Positions 19,166-29,441 are shown, counted from the stretch's first letter. The stretch: DNA of 64,000 nucleotides from Acidithiobacillus caldus ATCC 51756 (GCF_000175575.2 NZ_CP005986.1:2180615-2244614), one strand, 5' to 3'. Numbers and translations: made by a program. Notes: a model not told the origin generated them from the sequence alone.

Positions 19166-19917
19166 GTTTGTCTCCCCGAATCCTTTTGCCGCCGTAAGTA
19201 TGCCGCAAGGAGCCGACGACTCTCCAGTGGGCGTCCGTCCAGGAGCTCGTCGATCTGGGCCCGCAGATAGCGCCGCAGGGGGTCCTGAATGGAGGATACT
19301 GGCGCTTGTATCATGCTGCCGCTCAACCACTGGATCATGGCATCCGTAAGGATCAGACCCCCAGGCTCGGCGTGGAGCGGACAGCGCGGGGCCGCCCCAG
19401 GGCCTTGGCTCCAGGCATCCGAGCCTAGCTTCCAGGCCGTGCCGCAGACGGTACAGTACGGCAGGTCCGCCGCCCAGCCCAGCGCCCGAAGCAGTCGTTG
19501 CTCGAAGCGGCGCAAATGCCAGGTCGCCCGCGCACCCGCCCACAGGTCCTCCAGCACCTCGGCATAGGCCGCGAAAAGTTCCGGTACGGGGTCGTTGCGT
19601 ACCGTGAGTCGCAGCACCAGTTCGTTGACGTAAAAAAGGCAGAGCCCCTGCCAGGGACCGGGCAGGCGCGCCGGAGCCACTTCGTCGGCACTCACCAGGG
19701 TCGGTAGTTCGCCCCGGCCACGCCAGCGCAGCACAAAGGGGCGCCCAGCTTCGAGACCGCCCAGGGCCGAACGCGGTCTGCGCGCGCCGCGCGCCAAGAG
19801 ACCCAGACGCCCGTGACCAGCGGTGATTACCTCCAGCACCAGGCTGCTGTCGGAAAAGGGGTAACGATGCAGGACAAAAGCGTGGTCTTCGCCCTCAGTC
19901 TCCATAACCCAGCTCAT
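19159..19917 (-). CDS. recO: DNA repair protein RecO
   Basis: RecO loads RecA on SSB-coated DNA in the RecFOR pathway. The 252-residue protein has an N-terminal OB domain ([19 protein letters not shown]), a helical middle and four cysteine/histidine residues that could bind zinc (CTVCGTAW and RCPLH). The start overlaps era by about 23 bases; an ATG four codons in is an alternative. Confidence 0.92.
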   Translation of the reverse strand: MSWVMETEGEDHAFVLHRYPFSDSSLVLEVITAGHGRLGLLARGARRPRSALGGLEAGRPFVLRWRGRGELPTLVSADEVAPARLPGPWQGLCLFYVNELVLRLTVRNDPVPELFAAYAEVLEDLWAGARATWHLRRFEQRLLRALGWAADLPYCTVCGTAWKLGSDAWSQGPGAAPRCPLHAEPGGLILTDAMIQWLSGSMIQAPVSSIQDPLRRYLRAQIDELLDGRPLESRRLLAAYLRRQKDSGRQTW

Positions 19918-20797
19918 GGAGCAGGCTGCGATCGTCGTCCCAGTCCTCCTTTTCCTTGACCCAGAGACCCAGCCACACCCGACTGCCCGTCAACTCCTCG
20001 ATGGCCTGGCGCGCGCGGCTGCCGATCTGCTTGAGACGCTGACCGCCCTCACCGACGAGGATGGCCTTCTGTCCCGGGCGACGGCAGTAGATGGTCGCCT
20101 CGATCTCGTGGCGATCGTCCTCGGTGACGGTGTAGCGTTCGATGGCGACGGCGGTATCGTAGGGAACTTCGGCGCCCAGTTGCCGAAAGATCTGCTCCCG
20201 GACAAACTCCGCCGCAAGAAAACGCAGGGGACGATCCGTCAGCGTATCGGCGGCAAAGCGCGGCGGTCCCGGCGGCAGGTGCGGCAGGATACGTCCGGCA
20301 AGCCGCTCTGCATCCTGGGCACGGCGGGCGCTGAGGGGCAGGATTTCGAGGAATGGGGCACGCCGGCCGAGCTCTGCCAGATAGGGGAGCAGGCGGGCCT
20401 TGCCGCGCACCCGATCTACCTTGTTCACCACCGCAAGCAGTGGGATGGAGCGCTGCTCCAGCCAGCGCAAGGCCTCGGCATCGGCCGCCGTCCACAGCAG
20501 TGCCTCCACCACCAGAATTCCCAGATCGGCACCGTCCAGCGCCGCACGGGTGGCACGCAGCAGGTGGCGGTTGAGCCGTCGATAACCGCGGTGCACTCCA
20601 GGCGTATCGAGAAAAAGTATCTGCGCCTGTCCGCGCGTCCAGACTCCCAGTATCTGATCCCGGGTCGTCTGTGGCCGCGGCGCGGTGATACTGATTTTCT
20701 GGCCGATGAGGTGATTGAGGAGGGTCGATTTGCCGACATTGGGACGGCCCACCAGGGCTACCGCGCCACAGCGCGCGACGGTGTCGTCAGCCGGCAT
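19895..20797 (-). CDS. era: GTPase Era
   Basis: Era is a ribosome-assembly GTPase that binds 16S rRNA. The 300-residue protein has G1 GRPNVGKST, G2 TTRDQI, G3 DTPG, G4 NKVD and a C-terminal KH domain with ILVGEGGQRLKQIG. The ATG at 20797 overlaps the rnc end by 11 bases and fits the usual N terminus; the longer open frame upstream lies inside rnc. Confidence 0.96.
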   Translation of the reverse strand: MPADDTVARCGAVALVGRPNVGKSTLLNHLIGQKISITAPRPQTTRDQILGVWTRGQAQILFLDTPGVHRGYRRLNRHLLRATRAALDGADLGILVVEALLWTAADAEALRWLEQRSIPLLAVVNKVDRVRGKARLLPYLAELGRRAPFLEILPLSARRAQDAERLAGRILPHLPPGPPRFAADTLTDRPLRFLAAEFVREQIFRQLGAEVPYDTAVAIERYTVTEDDRHEIEATIYCRRPGQKAILVGEGGQRLKQIGSRARQAIEELTGSRVWLGLWVKEKEDWDDDRSLLHELGYGD

Positions 20798-21485
20798 GCC
20801 GCTGCTGACCTGCGGGCGACTTCTGCAATTGCTCCAGCATCTGCTGCGCGGCCTGTTGTTCAGCCTTGCGGCGGCTGCCGGCCTCGGCGTCGGTGGCGGG
20901 CACCCCCTGAACGCTGCACCGCGCGACAAAGCGGCGTTCGTGCGCCTGGCCTTTTTCTTCCACCAGACTGTAGCTCGGCAAGGGCTTACCCTGACCCTGA
21001 AGAAATTCTTGCAGCCGCGTCTTGGGGTCGCGCAGTTCCTCGTCGCCCAAGGCCTCGGTCATCAGGGGGACGATGAGCTGACGCACGATCCCCTGGGCGG
21101 CGGCAAAGCCTCCGTCCAGGTAGGCCGCACCGATGATCGCCTCCAAGGCATCGGCGCGGATGGAGTCGCGCCGCGCGCCCCCGGAACGCAGCTCCCCCGG
21201 TCCGAGAATGAGGGAATCGGCCAGCGCGATCTCGCCCGCCACCTGGGCCAGGGTCTCCTCCCGCACCAAACGCGCCCGCATGCGCGACAGGTTGCCCTCA
21301 CTGACCTTGGGGAAACGGGCGTAGAGCTCCGCCGCCACCACAAAATTCAGGGCCGCATCGCCCAGAAACTCCAGACGTTCGTTGTGCTGGGCGCCGGCGC
21401 TGCGGTGGGTGAGGGCCTGGCGCAGGAGTACCTCGTCCTGAAACACATAACCGATGGCCTGTTGCAATCGTTCCAATGATTTCAT
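20787..21485 (-). CDS. rnc: Ribonuclease III
   Basis: RNase III cuts double-stranded RNA in rRNA and mRNA processing. The 232-residue protein shows the signature HNERLEFLGDAAL, the second acidic cluster DALEAIIGAAYLDGG and a C-terminal double-stranded-RNA-binding domain ending in KAEQQAAQQMLEQL. The ATG at 21485 gives the normal N terminus MKSLERLQQAIGYVF. Confidence 0.96.
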   Translation of the reverse strand: MKSLERLQQAIGYVFQDEVLLRQALTHRSAGAQHNERLEFLGDAALNFVVAAELYARFPKVSEGNLSRMRARLVREETLAQVAGEIALADSLILGPGELRSGGARRDSIRADALEAIIGAAYLDGGFAAAQGIVRQLIVPLMTEALGDEELRDPKTRLQEFLQGQGKPLPSYSLVEEKGQAHERRFVARCSVQGVPATDAEAGSRRKAEQQAAQQMLEQLQKSPAGQQRHAG

Positions 21486-21544
21486 GAAAAGATTATAAAC
21501 CGAAATGTGCGCCAGCGAGAGTGGTCTATCCCCCGGCCAGGACC

Positions 21545-21925
21545 TCAAGCTCGGGTATCGAAGTGAATGAGCAGGCTCACATTGGCAAAAAGCGGCACTT
21601 CACGCTCATAGTCGACCCGGATCTGCACCGGTCCGGAGCTACCGTTGCGGCTGATGAAGATATCCTGCTGTGGGATTTCGATCATGGCCACGGCCAGGCG
21701 ATCGTTGAGGTCGCGCCGAACTCGATCCAGGGATTCCTCGGGCGTGGTCGCCTGCACCTGTTGCTGGACGATATGCTGGAGAGACAAATTCTCGTAGTAG
21801 ACGGGCATGACCTTGACGATCAGCGCGACGACCATGGCCAGGATCACGATCCAGAAAATGACCCCGATGAGGGACATCCCGCCCTCGCGCGACACGATCA
21901 CCTGCTTACCGTACCCTCTCTTCAT
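21545..21925 (-). CDS. DUF4845 single-pass membrane protein
   Basis: This 126-residue protein has a basic N terminus with a pilin-like SREGGMSLIGVIFWIVILAMVVALIVKV helix (about residues 10-40) and a periplasmic domain. DUF4845 proteins are commonly found between lepB and rnc in beta- and gammaproteobacteria; their role is unknown. AAGAGG precedes the ATG at 21925. Confidence 0.85.
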   Translation of the reverse strand: MKRGYGKQVIVSREGGMSLIGVIFWIVILAMVVALIVKVMPVYYENLSLQHIVQQQVQATTPEESLDRVRRDLNDRLAVAMIEIPQQDIFISRNGSSGPVQIRVDYEREVPLFANVSLLIHFDTRA

Positions 21926-21989
21926 ACCGTCCTCTTTGCAGCCCCGAGATGCCAATTAGGTCAATACCGGCACTTTGCAAGCGGGCCGC

Positions 21990-22784
21990 TCAGTTGTGCG
22001 GACCGTCCAGGGCCCGCCCGATCTGATTCCAGCGTATGGACCAGTTTTCACTGTCCCAGGAAAACCAGACGAACATGGCCTTGCCGACGATGTTGGCACG
22101 CGGTACGCAGCCCCAGAAGCGGCTATCGTTACTGTTGTCGCGGTCATCCCCCATCATGAAATAGCAATTGGGCGGTACCTTGTAGGGACCGAAATCCATA
22201 TGCGCTTCTGGCGTATCGAATTCGATGATGTGGAAGGTGTGGCCGCCGATGGTCTGGGCATATTCCTTGGTGGGAATGACCATGCCGCGATCGCCCTGCC
22301 CTTCGGGACGGTAGGCAAAGGGGCCGATGTATTTCTGCGGCACGAGCTTGCCATTGATATACAGATCGTTGCCTTTGACCTCGATGGTATCACCGGGCAG
22401 GCCAATGACGCGCTTGATGTAATCGATGCGCGGATTTTTGGGATAACGGAATACCATGATGTCGCCGGCTTGCACCGGCCCGCCGTGGGTCAGTTCCGTG
22501 TGGATCAGCGGTAAGCGTAGACCATAGGCAAACTTGTTGACGAGCAGAAAATCGCCCACCCGGATGGTGGGGATCATCGAACCCGAGGGCACCTGAAAGG
22601 GCTCGAAGAGAAAGGCACGGATCAAAAACACCACGAGCAGCACGGGAAAGAAGCTGCGGGCGTATTCCACCACCACCGACTCTTTCGTGTTCGGTGCGCG
22701 ACGGGCGCGGAAGAATACGATATCCAACAGCCAGACGAGTCCGGTGAGCACCACAGCCAGAAACAAACCCAGCGTAAAATCCAT
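21990..22784 (-). CDS. lepB: Signal peptidase I
   Basis: LepB removes signal peptides from exported proteins in the inner membrane. The 264-residue protein has N-terminal hydrophobic segments, the catalytic serine in VPSGSMIPTI, the catalytic lysine in YIKRVIGLPGD and the box E motif GDDRDNSNDSR. It lies between lepA and DUF4845 as in related genomes. Confidence 0.96.
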   Translation of the reverse strand: MDFTLGLFLAVVLTGLVWLLDIVFFRARRAPNTKESVVVEYARSFFPVLLVVFLIRAFLFEPFQVPSGSMIPTIRVGDFLLVNKFAYGLRLPLIHTELTHGGPVQAGDIMVFRYPKNPRIDYIKRVIGLPGDTIEVKGNDLYINGKLVPQKYIGPFAYRPEGQGDRGMVIPTKEYAQTIGGHTFHIIEFDTPEAHMDFGPYKVPPNCYFMMGDDRDNSNDSRFWGCVPRANIVGKAMFVWFSWDSENWSIRWNQIGRALDGPHN

Positions 22785-22831
22785 GCCTTATCCTCTTTCC
22801 TCATGCCCAATCCGCAAGGACCGATGGGCGC

Positions 22832-24634
22832 TCAACGTTTATCGCTCTGAAGGATGGCCAAGAAAGCCTCCTGCGGGATCTCCACGTGCCCCACCTGTTT
22901 CATCCGTTTCTTGCCTTCTTTCTGTTTTTCCAAAAGCTTGCGTTTGCGGGTGATGTCGCCGCCGTAGCATTTGGCCAAGACGTTCTTGCGCAGCGCCTTG
23001 ACCGTTTCGCGGGCGATGATCTTGGCGCCTATGGCCGCCTGTATGGCCACTTCGAACATCTGCCGGGGAATGAGTTCCTTGAGCCTGCCCACCAACTCAC
23101 GCCCACGGCGCTCGGCAAAGTCGCGGTGGACGATCCAGGAGAGGGCGTCCAGCTTTTCGCCATTGATGAGGACGTCCATCTTGACCAGGGGGCCACTTTC
23201 GAAGCGGGCGAACTCATAGTCCATGGAAGCATAGCCACGGCTAACGGATTTGAGACGGTCAAAAAAATCCAGGACGACCTCGTTCAGGGGCAACTCGTAA
23301 CTGACCATGACCTGACCACCCGTGAACTGCAGATTCTTTTGCCGCCCACGACGCTCCTCACAAAGGGTGATCACCGGGCCAAGGTAAGCCTCGGGCGTGA
23401 GAATATTGGCAAGAATGACGGGCTCGCGGATATCGTGTATGCGATTGGGCACTGGCAGATCGGCGGGATTGGAGATGTGCAGGACACTGCCATCGGTGGT
23501 CTCTACCTCGTACACCACGGTGGGTGCCGTGCTGATGAGTTCCAGGCCGTACTCCCGCTCCAGGCGCTCCTGCACGATTTCCATGTGCAGCAGGCCCAGA
23601 AAGCCGCAGCGAAAACCAAACCCCAGGGCCTGGGAGGTCTCAGGTTCGAACTGCAGCGCCGAATCGTTGAGCCGCAGCTTTTGCAGTGCCTCGCGAAAAC
23701 TCTCGTAATCGCTGGAGTCCACCGGGTAGAGACCGGTGAAGACCTGCGGCTGCACCTGGCGAAAGCCGGGCAAGGGCTGCGCCGCCGGCCGGCTGGCGTC
23801 CGTGAGCGTATCCCCCACCCGCGCGCCATCGATGCTGCGCACTCCAGCGATGACAAAGCCGACCGCTCCGGTCTCCAGTTCCGGAACGATCAAGGCCTTG
23901 GGCGTGAAGACTCCCACCTTCTCCACCACATAGTCCTTCTGTCCCGCCATGGTCCGAATCTTCTGTCCGGCGCGCAGGCTGCCGTTGACCACCCGTACCA
24001 GTACTACCGTACCCACGTAATTGTCGAACCAGGAGTCGATGATGAGGGCCTGCAGCGGGGCATCGCGCTCCCCCCGCGGTGGCGGAATCTGCCGCACCAC
24101 CTGCTCGAGGATTTCGCGGATACCGATACCCTCCTTGGCGCTGGCCAGAATGGCATCGGCGGCCGGGAGACCGACGATCTCCTCGATTTCCCGCCGCACC
24201 CGCTCGGGATCTGCGGCGGGCAGATCGATCTTGTTGAGCACCGGGATGATCTCCAGATCGTGCTCCATGGCCGTGTAGCAATTGGCCACACTTTGCGCCT
24301 CCACACCCTGAGAGGCATCCACCACCAGCAGCGCGCCCTCGCAGGCGGCGAGGGAGCGGCTGACCTCGTAGGAAAAGTCCACGTGACCCGGAGTGTCGAT
24401 GAGGTTGAAGGCGTAGAGCTTGCCATCGTCGGCCCGGTAGTTCAGGCGTACGCTCTGAGCCTTGATGGTGATGCCCCGCTCCCGCTCGATATCCATGCTG
24501 TCGAGCACCTGCTGCGACATTTCGCGATCGCTCAAGGCACCGCACAGGCGAATGAACTGATCCGCCAGGGTGGACTTGCCGTGATCCACGTGGGCGATGA
24601 TGGAGAAGTTACGGATGAGGGACTGTTCGCTCAT
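22832..24634 (-). CDS. lepA: Elongation factor 4 (LepA)
   Basis: LepA is a ribosome-associated GTPase involved in translation under ionic stress and in ribosome biogenesis. The 600-residue sequence has G1 AHVDHGKST, the RGITIKAQ switch, [16 protein letters not shown] and the LepA-specific C-terminal domain ([21 protein letters not shown]). It is the first gene of the lepA-lepB-rnc-era operon, and its leader lies next to the mucD terminator. Confidence 0.97.
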   Translation of the reverse strand: MSEQSLIRNFSIIAHVDHGKSTLADQFIRLCGALSDREMSQQVLDSMDIERERGITIKAQSVRLNYRADDGKLYAFNLIDTPGHVDFSYEVSRSLAACEGALLVVDASQGVEAQSVANCYTAMEHDLEIIPVLNKIDLPAADPERVRREIEEIVGLPAADAILASAKEGIGIREILEQVVRQIPPPRGERDAPLQALIIDSWFDNYVGTVVLVRVVNGSLRAGQKIRTMAGQKDYVVEKVGVFTPKALIVPELETGAVGFVIAGVRSIDGARVGDTLTDASRPAAQPLPGFRQVQPQVFTGLYPVDSSDYESFREALQKLRLNDSALQFEPETSQALGFGFRCGFLGLLHMEIVQERLEREYGLELISTAPTVVYEVETTDGSVLHISNPADLPVPNRIHDIREPVILANILTPEAYLGPVITLCEERRGRQKNLQFTGGQVMVSYELPLNEVVLDFFDRLKSVSRGYASMDYEFARFESGPLVKMDVLINGEKLDALSWIVHRDFAERRGRELVGRLKELIPRQMFEVAIQAAIGAKIIARETVKALRKNVLAKCYGGDITRKRKLLEKQKEGKKRMKQVGHVEIPQEAFLAILQSDKR

Positions 24635-24700
24635 GGACCAGATTCAGCTTCCAAAATCAGGGCAGGACGGCGGACCGACAATAGCGCCACATCCTAACAG

Positions 24701-24743
24701 AAAAAGGGCCGGCAACAAGAAAAAGGGGCGGGCCTTGCCGGCC
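24701..24743 (-). terminator. Terminator after mucD/degP
   Basis: On the minus strand GGCCGGCAA and TTGCCGGCC form a perfect 9-bp stem, followed by CTTTTTC. It lies 27 bases past the mucD stop and separates the rpoE-rseA-mucD genes from lepA. Confidence 0.75.
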
Positions 24744-24769
24744 AGCCCCCCGCACCTTGCTCCCCGCCC

Positions 24770-26233
24770 TTAGCGCGGCAGAGTCAGCACGACGTAGAAG
24801 TTCCCCTGGGCCCGATGCAGGAGCACCGGGATGGGCTGCCCCGCGGGCAGGCTTGCGACGATCTTCTGCAGGTCCGCCACCGAGGTCACGGGCTGCTGGG
24901 CCACCTGCAGGATCACGTCCCCCGGCCGCACACCGGCCTGGCCCGCCGGGCCCTGCCCAACCCCCAGAACCAGCACACCGCTGTTCACGTCCAACTGCTG
25001 CCTGGCCGAGGCCGACAGGGGGCCTACCTTGATGTTCAAGCGCTTGATGTCGCCCTTCTGGCTCGGACTGGCAGGCTCCTGACCTTCTTCCTTGCCATTC
25101 ATGTCCGAGGGCAGGCTCTCGATGGTGATGGGCAGGGTCATGGCCTTGCCGTCGCGGATGATCCCCACCTTGGCCTTGAAGCCGGCCGGCAGGGCACCCA
25201 CCAGGGGCGGCAGCTGCGCCGAGTTGTACACGGGCTGACCGTCAAAGGAGACGATCACATCCCCGGGCTTGATCCCGGCCTTGGCCGCAGGACCGTTGGG
25301 CACCACCTGCGACACCAGGGCGCCCATGGGTTCCTTCATGTGGAAGGATTTGGCCAGATCCATGCTCACATCCTGGATCATCACCCCAAGCCAGCCAAAA
25401 TGCACCTTCTGACCCAGTTTCAGCTGCTTGACGGCATCCATGGCGACGTTGATGGGGATGGAGAAGGACAGCCCCATGTAGCCGCCACTGTTGGTGTAGA
25501 TCTGGTCGTTGATACCCACTACTTGGCCACGCATGTTGAAAAGCGGCCCACCCGAATTGCCCGGATTGATGGGCACGTCCGTCTGGATGAAGGGGATGTA
25601 GGGGTCGTCGGGGAGGGGCCGGGAGGTGGCACTCACCACGCCCTGGGTTACGCTATTCTCGAAACCGAAGGGCGCCCCCACGGCCAGCACCCACTGACCC
25701 ACCTCCAGTTTACTGGAGTCGCCGATCTGCACGGTGGGAAGATTCTTGGCATCGATCTTCAGGAGGGCCACATCGATGCGGGTGGACAGACCCACCAGTT
25801 TCGCCTCGTACTGCTGGTGATTGGTGAGGCTGACGATGATCTTCTGCGCGCCCTTGACCACATGCGCCGCGGTGACGATATAGCCATCGGGACTGACGAT
25901 GAAGCCGGAGCCCAGGGACTGTACCTGATATTTGTCCTCAGGCCCTCCGCCAGGTCCCTGGGGCCCGAAGAAGGGAGCAAAGAACTGATTCAGGGGCGAA
26001 TTGGGCGGAAAGGGCGACCCAGCGTTGCGGGCTACCTTGGTCTCCGTGGTGCTGATATTGACCACGGCCGGTCCGTATTGGCGGACGATGGGAGTAAAAT
26101 CGGGGAGGTTGACCAAGGTCGAGGTATTGGCCGCATCGGCATAGACCGGCGACAAGGCACCAATACCCAGACTCAGAACCACCGCAACGGCAACCAGCGG
26201 GCTCTTCAGGCCCGCAAAACGCTCTCTCCGCAC
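24770..26233 (-). CDS. mucD: Periplasmic serine protease, DegP/MucD type
   Basis: This 487-residue HtrA protein degrades misfolded envelope proteins. It has a signal peptide (cleavage after SPVYADA), a trypsin-like domain with His in TAAHVV, Asp in DVALLKI and Ser in GNSGGPL, and two PDZ domains (from about residue 290 to the end). Its location after rpoE-rseA matches MucD of the sigma-E regulon. A 138-base gap separates it from rseA and could hold its own promoter. Confidence 0.94.
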   Translation of the reverse strand: MRRERFAGLKSPLVAVAVVLSLGIGALSPVYADAANTSTLVNLPDFTPIVRQYGPAVVNISTTETKVARNAGSPFPPNSPLNQFFAPFFGPQGPGGGPEDKYQVQSLGSGFIVSPDGYIVTAAHVVKGAQKIIVSLTNHQQYEAKLVGLSTRIDVALLKIDAKNLPTVQIGDSSKLEVGQWVLAVGAPFGFENSVTQGVVSATSRPLPDDPYIPFIQTDVPINPGNSGGPLFNMRGQVVGINDQIYTNSGGYMGLSFSIPINVAMDAVKQLKLGQKVHFGWLGVMIQDVSMDLAKSFHMKEPMGALVSQVVPNGPAAKAGIKPGDVIVSFDGQPVYNSAQLPPLVGALPAGFKAKVGIIRDGKAMTLPITIESLPSDMNGKEEGQEPASPSQKGDIKRLNIKVGPLSASARQQLDVNSGVLVLGVGQGPAGQAGVRPGDVILQVAQQPVTSVADLQKIVASLPAGQPIPVLLHRAQGNFYVVLTLPR

Positions 26234-26371
26234 AAAGCCTCCCTAACATCTCCTGGTTGATCGATACCGCGGTGACACCTGCCCTCCCAGGCGCCCGCGC
26301 AGGCCAGGCGCGAACGCGCCTGCCCCTTGTCTACGGATGACTACTCTAAAGCACTGAGAACGAAAACACCA

Positions 26372-27043
26372 TCAGGGTTGACCGGCGGGAGCCCAAAGGT
26401 CCGGACTGGCAATGCCGGCACCACGCTCATAGCGGGTGGGAAGAAGTCTGCCCCCGAAGGATGCCGGATCGTAGCCGGCGTAACCCAGGGCGGCATTGGG
26501 GAAAGCGCGCCCGCTTGGCACCCAGATCCGACGGATATCGCGCTGGATGAGCAAATCGGCGCGACTGTCCGGCTCCACCGTGGTCACGAAACGCACTGGT
26601 CGCAGGGCAAAAACCGTCTTGCCGCCGTTATCCATGGCCACTGCCTGCGTGGCACTCGCCCCACGGGACGAACTCGCCATCTGACTGGTGGGGACATGTC
26701 CCCGCCCGGGCAGGAAGCTCAGGAGCGACACCGCCAGCACGACCACCGCCGCTGCCGCCGAGGCCTTGAACCAAGGACCATTGGCGGGACGGCGCCGGCT
26801 TTCCAGTGCCCCTTCCTCCGTCTCCAGGGCGATGGCCGCCCGCACCCGGGCGGCAAAATCCGCTGGTGCCGGCCGCTGGCCAGAGCGCCCCTGCTGAAGG
26901 AGAAAACTCACCCGATGCTGCCGCTCCCAAGCCTCGGCCAAGGCGGCTTCGCGCTCCAGCCGTTGCGCCATGCGCTCCGCCTCCAGCCCCTGCAGCTCCC
27001 CTGCCATGAACGCCATCAAGGCTTTCTGCGACTCATCGTTCAT
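26372..27043 (-). CDS. rseA: Anti-sigma-E factor RseA-like
   Basis: This 223-residue protein has an N-terminal cytoplasmic anti-sigma domain (MNDESQKALMAFMAGELQG), one membrane helix (about residues 92-110, AAAAVVVLAVSLLSFL) and a periplasmic part. It should hold RpoE inactive until envelope stress triggers proteolysis. Its ATG overlaps the rpoE end by 11 bases. The periplasmic domain is little conserved, and no RseB gene follows. Confidence 0.85.
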   Translation of the reverse strand: MNDESQKALMAFMAGELQGLEAERMAQRLEREAALAEAWERQHRVSFLLQQGRSGQRPAPADFAARVRAAIALETEEGALESRRRPANGPWFKASAAAAVVVLAVSLLSFLPGRGHVPTSQMASSSRGASATQAVAMDNGGKTVFALRPVRFVTTVEPDSRADLLIQRDIRRIWVPSGRAFPNAALGYAGYDPASFGGRLLPTRYERGAGIASPDLWAPAGQP

Positions 27044-27665
27044 GATCACTCTGCTCCAACAAGGGCGCCAACACCTTGGCAATGGCTTCGCGCGCCCGAA
27101 AAATCCGCGACCGCACCGTACCCACCGGACACTCCATCACCTGCGCTATCTCGTCGTAACTGAGTCCCTCAAACTCGCGCAGGGTCACCGCAATGCGCAG
27201 ATCCTCCGGCAAGGCCGTCAGCGCTGCGTCGATATGCTGGGCGATCTCCTTGGTCAGCAGGAGACCTTCCGGGGTATCGTACTCCCTTAGTCCATCGGCA
27301 CTGGCAAATTGTTCCGCATCCTCGGTCTCGACGTCGGCGATGGACACCTGCCGACCCTGGGCGACCAGGTGGTTCTTGGCGGTGTTGACGGCGATACGAT
27401 AAAGCCAGGTATAAAAGGCGCTGTCGCCACGAAAGTTCTTGAGCGCCCGGTAGGCCTTGACGAAAGCTTCCTGGGCTACGTCCTCGGCTTCCTCGGGGTT
27501 GCGCACAAAACGTCCGACCAGGGCGAGCACCCGATGCTGGTATTTACGCACCAGGAGATCGAAGGCCGCCTTTTCGCCCTTCTGGACCCGCCGCACGAGG
27601 ACCAGGTCGCTCTGCGCACCGGCATCCTGTCCCACCGATTCGCCGCGTCCTGTCTTCTCTGTCAT
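27033..27665 (-). CDS. rpoE: RNA polymerase sigma-E factor
   Basis: This 210-residue ECF sigma factor controls the envelope stress response. Region 2 includes VRKYQHRVLALVGRFVRNPEEAEDVAQEAFVKAYRALKNFR-type sequence (in order VRKYQ, EDVAQEAF, TWLYRIAVNTAKN), and region 4 has LPEDLRIAVTLREFEGLSY and CPVGTVRSRIFRARE. ATG at 27665 with AGGA upstream is chosen. It is divergent from nadB, as in Escherichia coli. Confidence 0.95.
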   Translation of the reverse strand: MTEKTGRGESVGQDAGAQSDLVLVRRVQKGEKAAFDLLVRKYQHRVLALVGRFVRNPEEAEDVAQEAFVKAYRALKNFRGDSAFYTWLYRIAVNTAKNHLVAQGRQVSIADVETEDAEQFASADGLREYDTPEGLLLTKEIAQHIDAALTALPEDLRIAVTLREFEGLSYDEIAQVMECPVGTVRSRIFRAREAIAKVLAPLLEQSDHER

Positions 27666-27800
27666 TCGGCCTATCCTTCTGCACTGCACACGTCCGCGCT
27701 GGCCGGGTGGCAAATCCTGCGGCCTTCTTCACCTGTTTGTGCAGGGCATCGTATCATGAGGAATACGCCATCGCGCAATCGCCCCACGGCCAAGGAAGCC

Positions 27801-29441
27801 ATGCCCTCTTTCGATTTTCTCATCATCGGCGCCGGCGCCGCCGGACTGCGCGCAGCGCTCGGGCTTGCGCCACTGGGCCGGGTGGCCGTCCTCAGCAAGG
27901 GTGAGGCAACGGACTCTGCCAGCGACTGGGCCCAGGGCGGCATTGCCGCGGTAACGGACTTCGTCCGAGACAGCATCGCCGCCCACGTTGCCGACACCCT
28001 TGCCGCCGGTGGTGGTCTATGCCATCCGGAGCGGGTCGAGGCGATCGTTGCGGCGGGACCCGCGGTAATCGAAGAGCTTGCCGGGTGGGGAGTGCCCTTC
28101 GACCGCGAACACGGCAGCTGGCAACTGACCCGGGAGGGTGGCCACGGCACGCGGCGCGTGCTGCACGTTGCCGACCACACCGGTGCCGCCATTACCCGAA
28201 CCCTGCTGGCCCAGGTATATCGCGAGAACCAGATACGGATCTTCCCGCACACCATGGCCCTGGATCTCATCCGGGACGACGAGCGTTGCCTGGGCGCCTG
28301 GGTCCTGGATGCCCAGGGTCGGATCAAGGCCTTTACCGCGCGCGCGGTGGTCCTCGCCAGCGGGGGTGCCGGCCAGGTCTACCAGCACAGCAGTAGCCCC
28401 AGGGGGGCCAACGGCGACGGCCTAGCCATGGCCTGGCGCGCTGGAGCGGCGCTGGCCAACCTCGAGTTCATCCAGTTCCATCCCACGACGCTCTACGACC
28501 CGGGTCAGCCCGCGTTCCTGCTCTCGGAGGCACTGCGAGGTGAGGGCGCCAGACTGCGTCTGCCGGGCGGCGAGGCCTTTCTGGAAAAGTACGACGAGCG
28601 CGCCGAACTGGCTCCACGGGACGTGGTGGCGCGCGCCATGGCCATGGAAATGCGCCAGCGCGGTATCCAACACCTCTGCCTGGATATTCACGAACAGGAC
28701 TGCGAGCGGATCCGCCGGCACTTTCCCGGCATCTACGCCCATTGCCAGAAGCGCGGCTACGATCTTTGCCGGGAAGCCGTACCGGTCGTGCCGGCGGCAC
28801 ACTACACCTGCGGAGGCATCGTCACCGACCCCTCGGGCCAGACCACCCTGCCCGGTCTGTATGCCGCCGGTGAAGCGGCCTGGACGGGCCTGCACGGTGC
28901 CAATCGCCTGGCCAGCAACTCCCTCCTGGAATGCCTGGTCACCGCCCGCGCCATCGCCACCCACCTGGCTGGCCTCGCGACCCTGCCCGCGGCCGCCAGC
29001 GTGGTGCCGGCAAAACCCGATATCCTGCCAGCGCTACCCGCCGACGTCGCGCACGAACGCGGACGGGCCCTACAGCACCTCATGTGGACACAGGTAGGGA
29101 TCTTGCGCCGCCAGGCAGAACTGCAGCGGGCCATGGAGCAGCTCACCCAGTGGCTTGAGGAAGACGCCCTCGCCGCCACCGGGATCGCCGTGGAGATCAC
29201 CCACAACGCCTTTCGCAATCGCTTGCAGTGCGCATGGCTCATGACCCGCGGCGCCCTCGCGCGGCATGAATCGCGCGGCTGCCACTACGATGCCGATCAC
29301 CCCAATCCGCACCAGCCCCCGGAGGATCTCATCCAGTGCCTGGGGTCGGCGCAGCCCGAGCGTCGTCCCATCGGCGCCGCAGATGCAGACGCCAGCGTCG
29401 CCAGGACTCTGCCGTCGGCGGCATCGGGGACAACACGGTGA
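27801..29441 (+). CDS. nadB: L-aspartate oxidase
   Basis: NadB oxidises aspartate to iminoaspartate, the first step of NAD synthesis. The 546-residue flavoprotein has GAGAAGLRAALGL at the N terminus, SDWAQGGIAAV, HGANRLASNSLLE and the fumarate-reductase-like active-site region RRVLHVADHTG. ATG at 27801 has AAGGA upstream; an in-frame ATG at 27756 lacks one. The last 35 or so codons are unusual and overlap the convergent ygfX gene by 113 bases. Confidence 0.94.
   Translation: MPSFDFLIIGAGAAGLRAALGLAPLGRVAVLSKGEATDSASDWAQGGIAAVTDFVRDSIAAHVADTLAAGGGLCHPERVEAIVAAGPAVIEELAGWGVPFDREHGSWQLTREGGHGTRRVLHVADHTGAAITRTLLAQVYRENQIRIFPHTMALDLIRDDERCLGAWVLDAQGRIKAFTARAVVLASGGAGQVYQHSSSPRGANGDGLAMAWRAGAALANLEFIQFHPTTLYDPGQPAFLLSEALRGEGARLRLPGGEAFLEKYDERAELAPRDVVARAMAMEMRQRGIQHLCLDIHEQDCERIRRHFPGIYAHCQKRGYDLCREAVPVVPAAHYTCGGIVTDPSGQTTLPGLYAAGEAAWTGLHGANRLASNSLLECLVTARAIATHLAGLATLPAAASVVPAKPDILPALPADVAHERGRALQHLMWTQVGILRRQAELQRAMEQLTQWLEEDALAATGIAVEITHNAFRNRLQCAWLMTRGALARHESRGCHYDADHPNPHQPPEDLIQCLGSAQPERRPIGAADADASVARTLPSAASGTTR

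Noticed and set aside
22886-24697. 603-residue open frame antisense to lepA
   Set aside because: The lepA frame carries all GTPase motifs; the antisense frame has none.
27309-27800. Long N-terminal extension of nadB
   Set aside because: It runs antisense through rpoE; NadB starts naturally at 27801 with a ribosome binding site.
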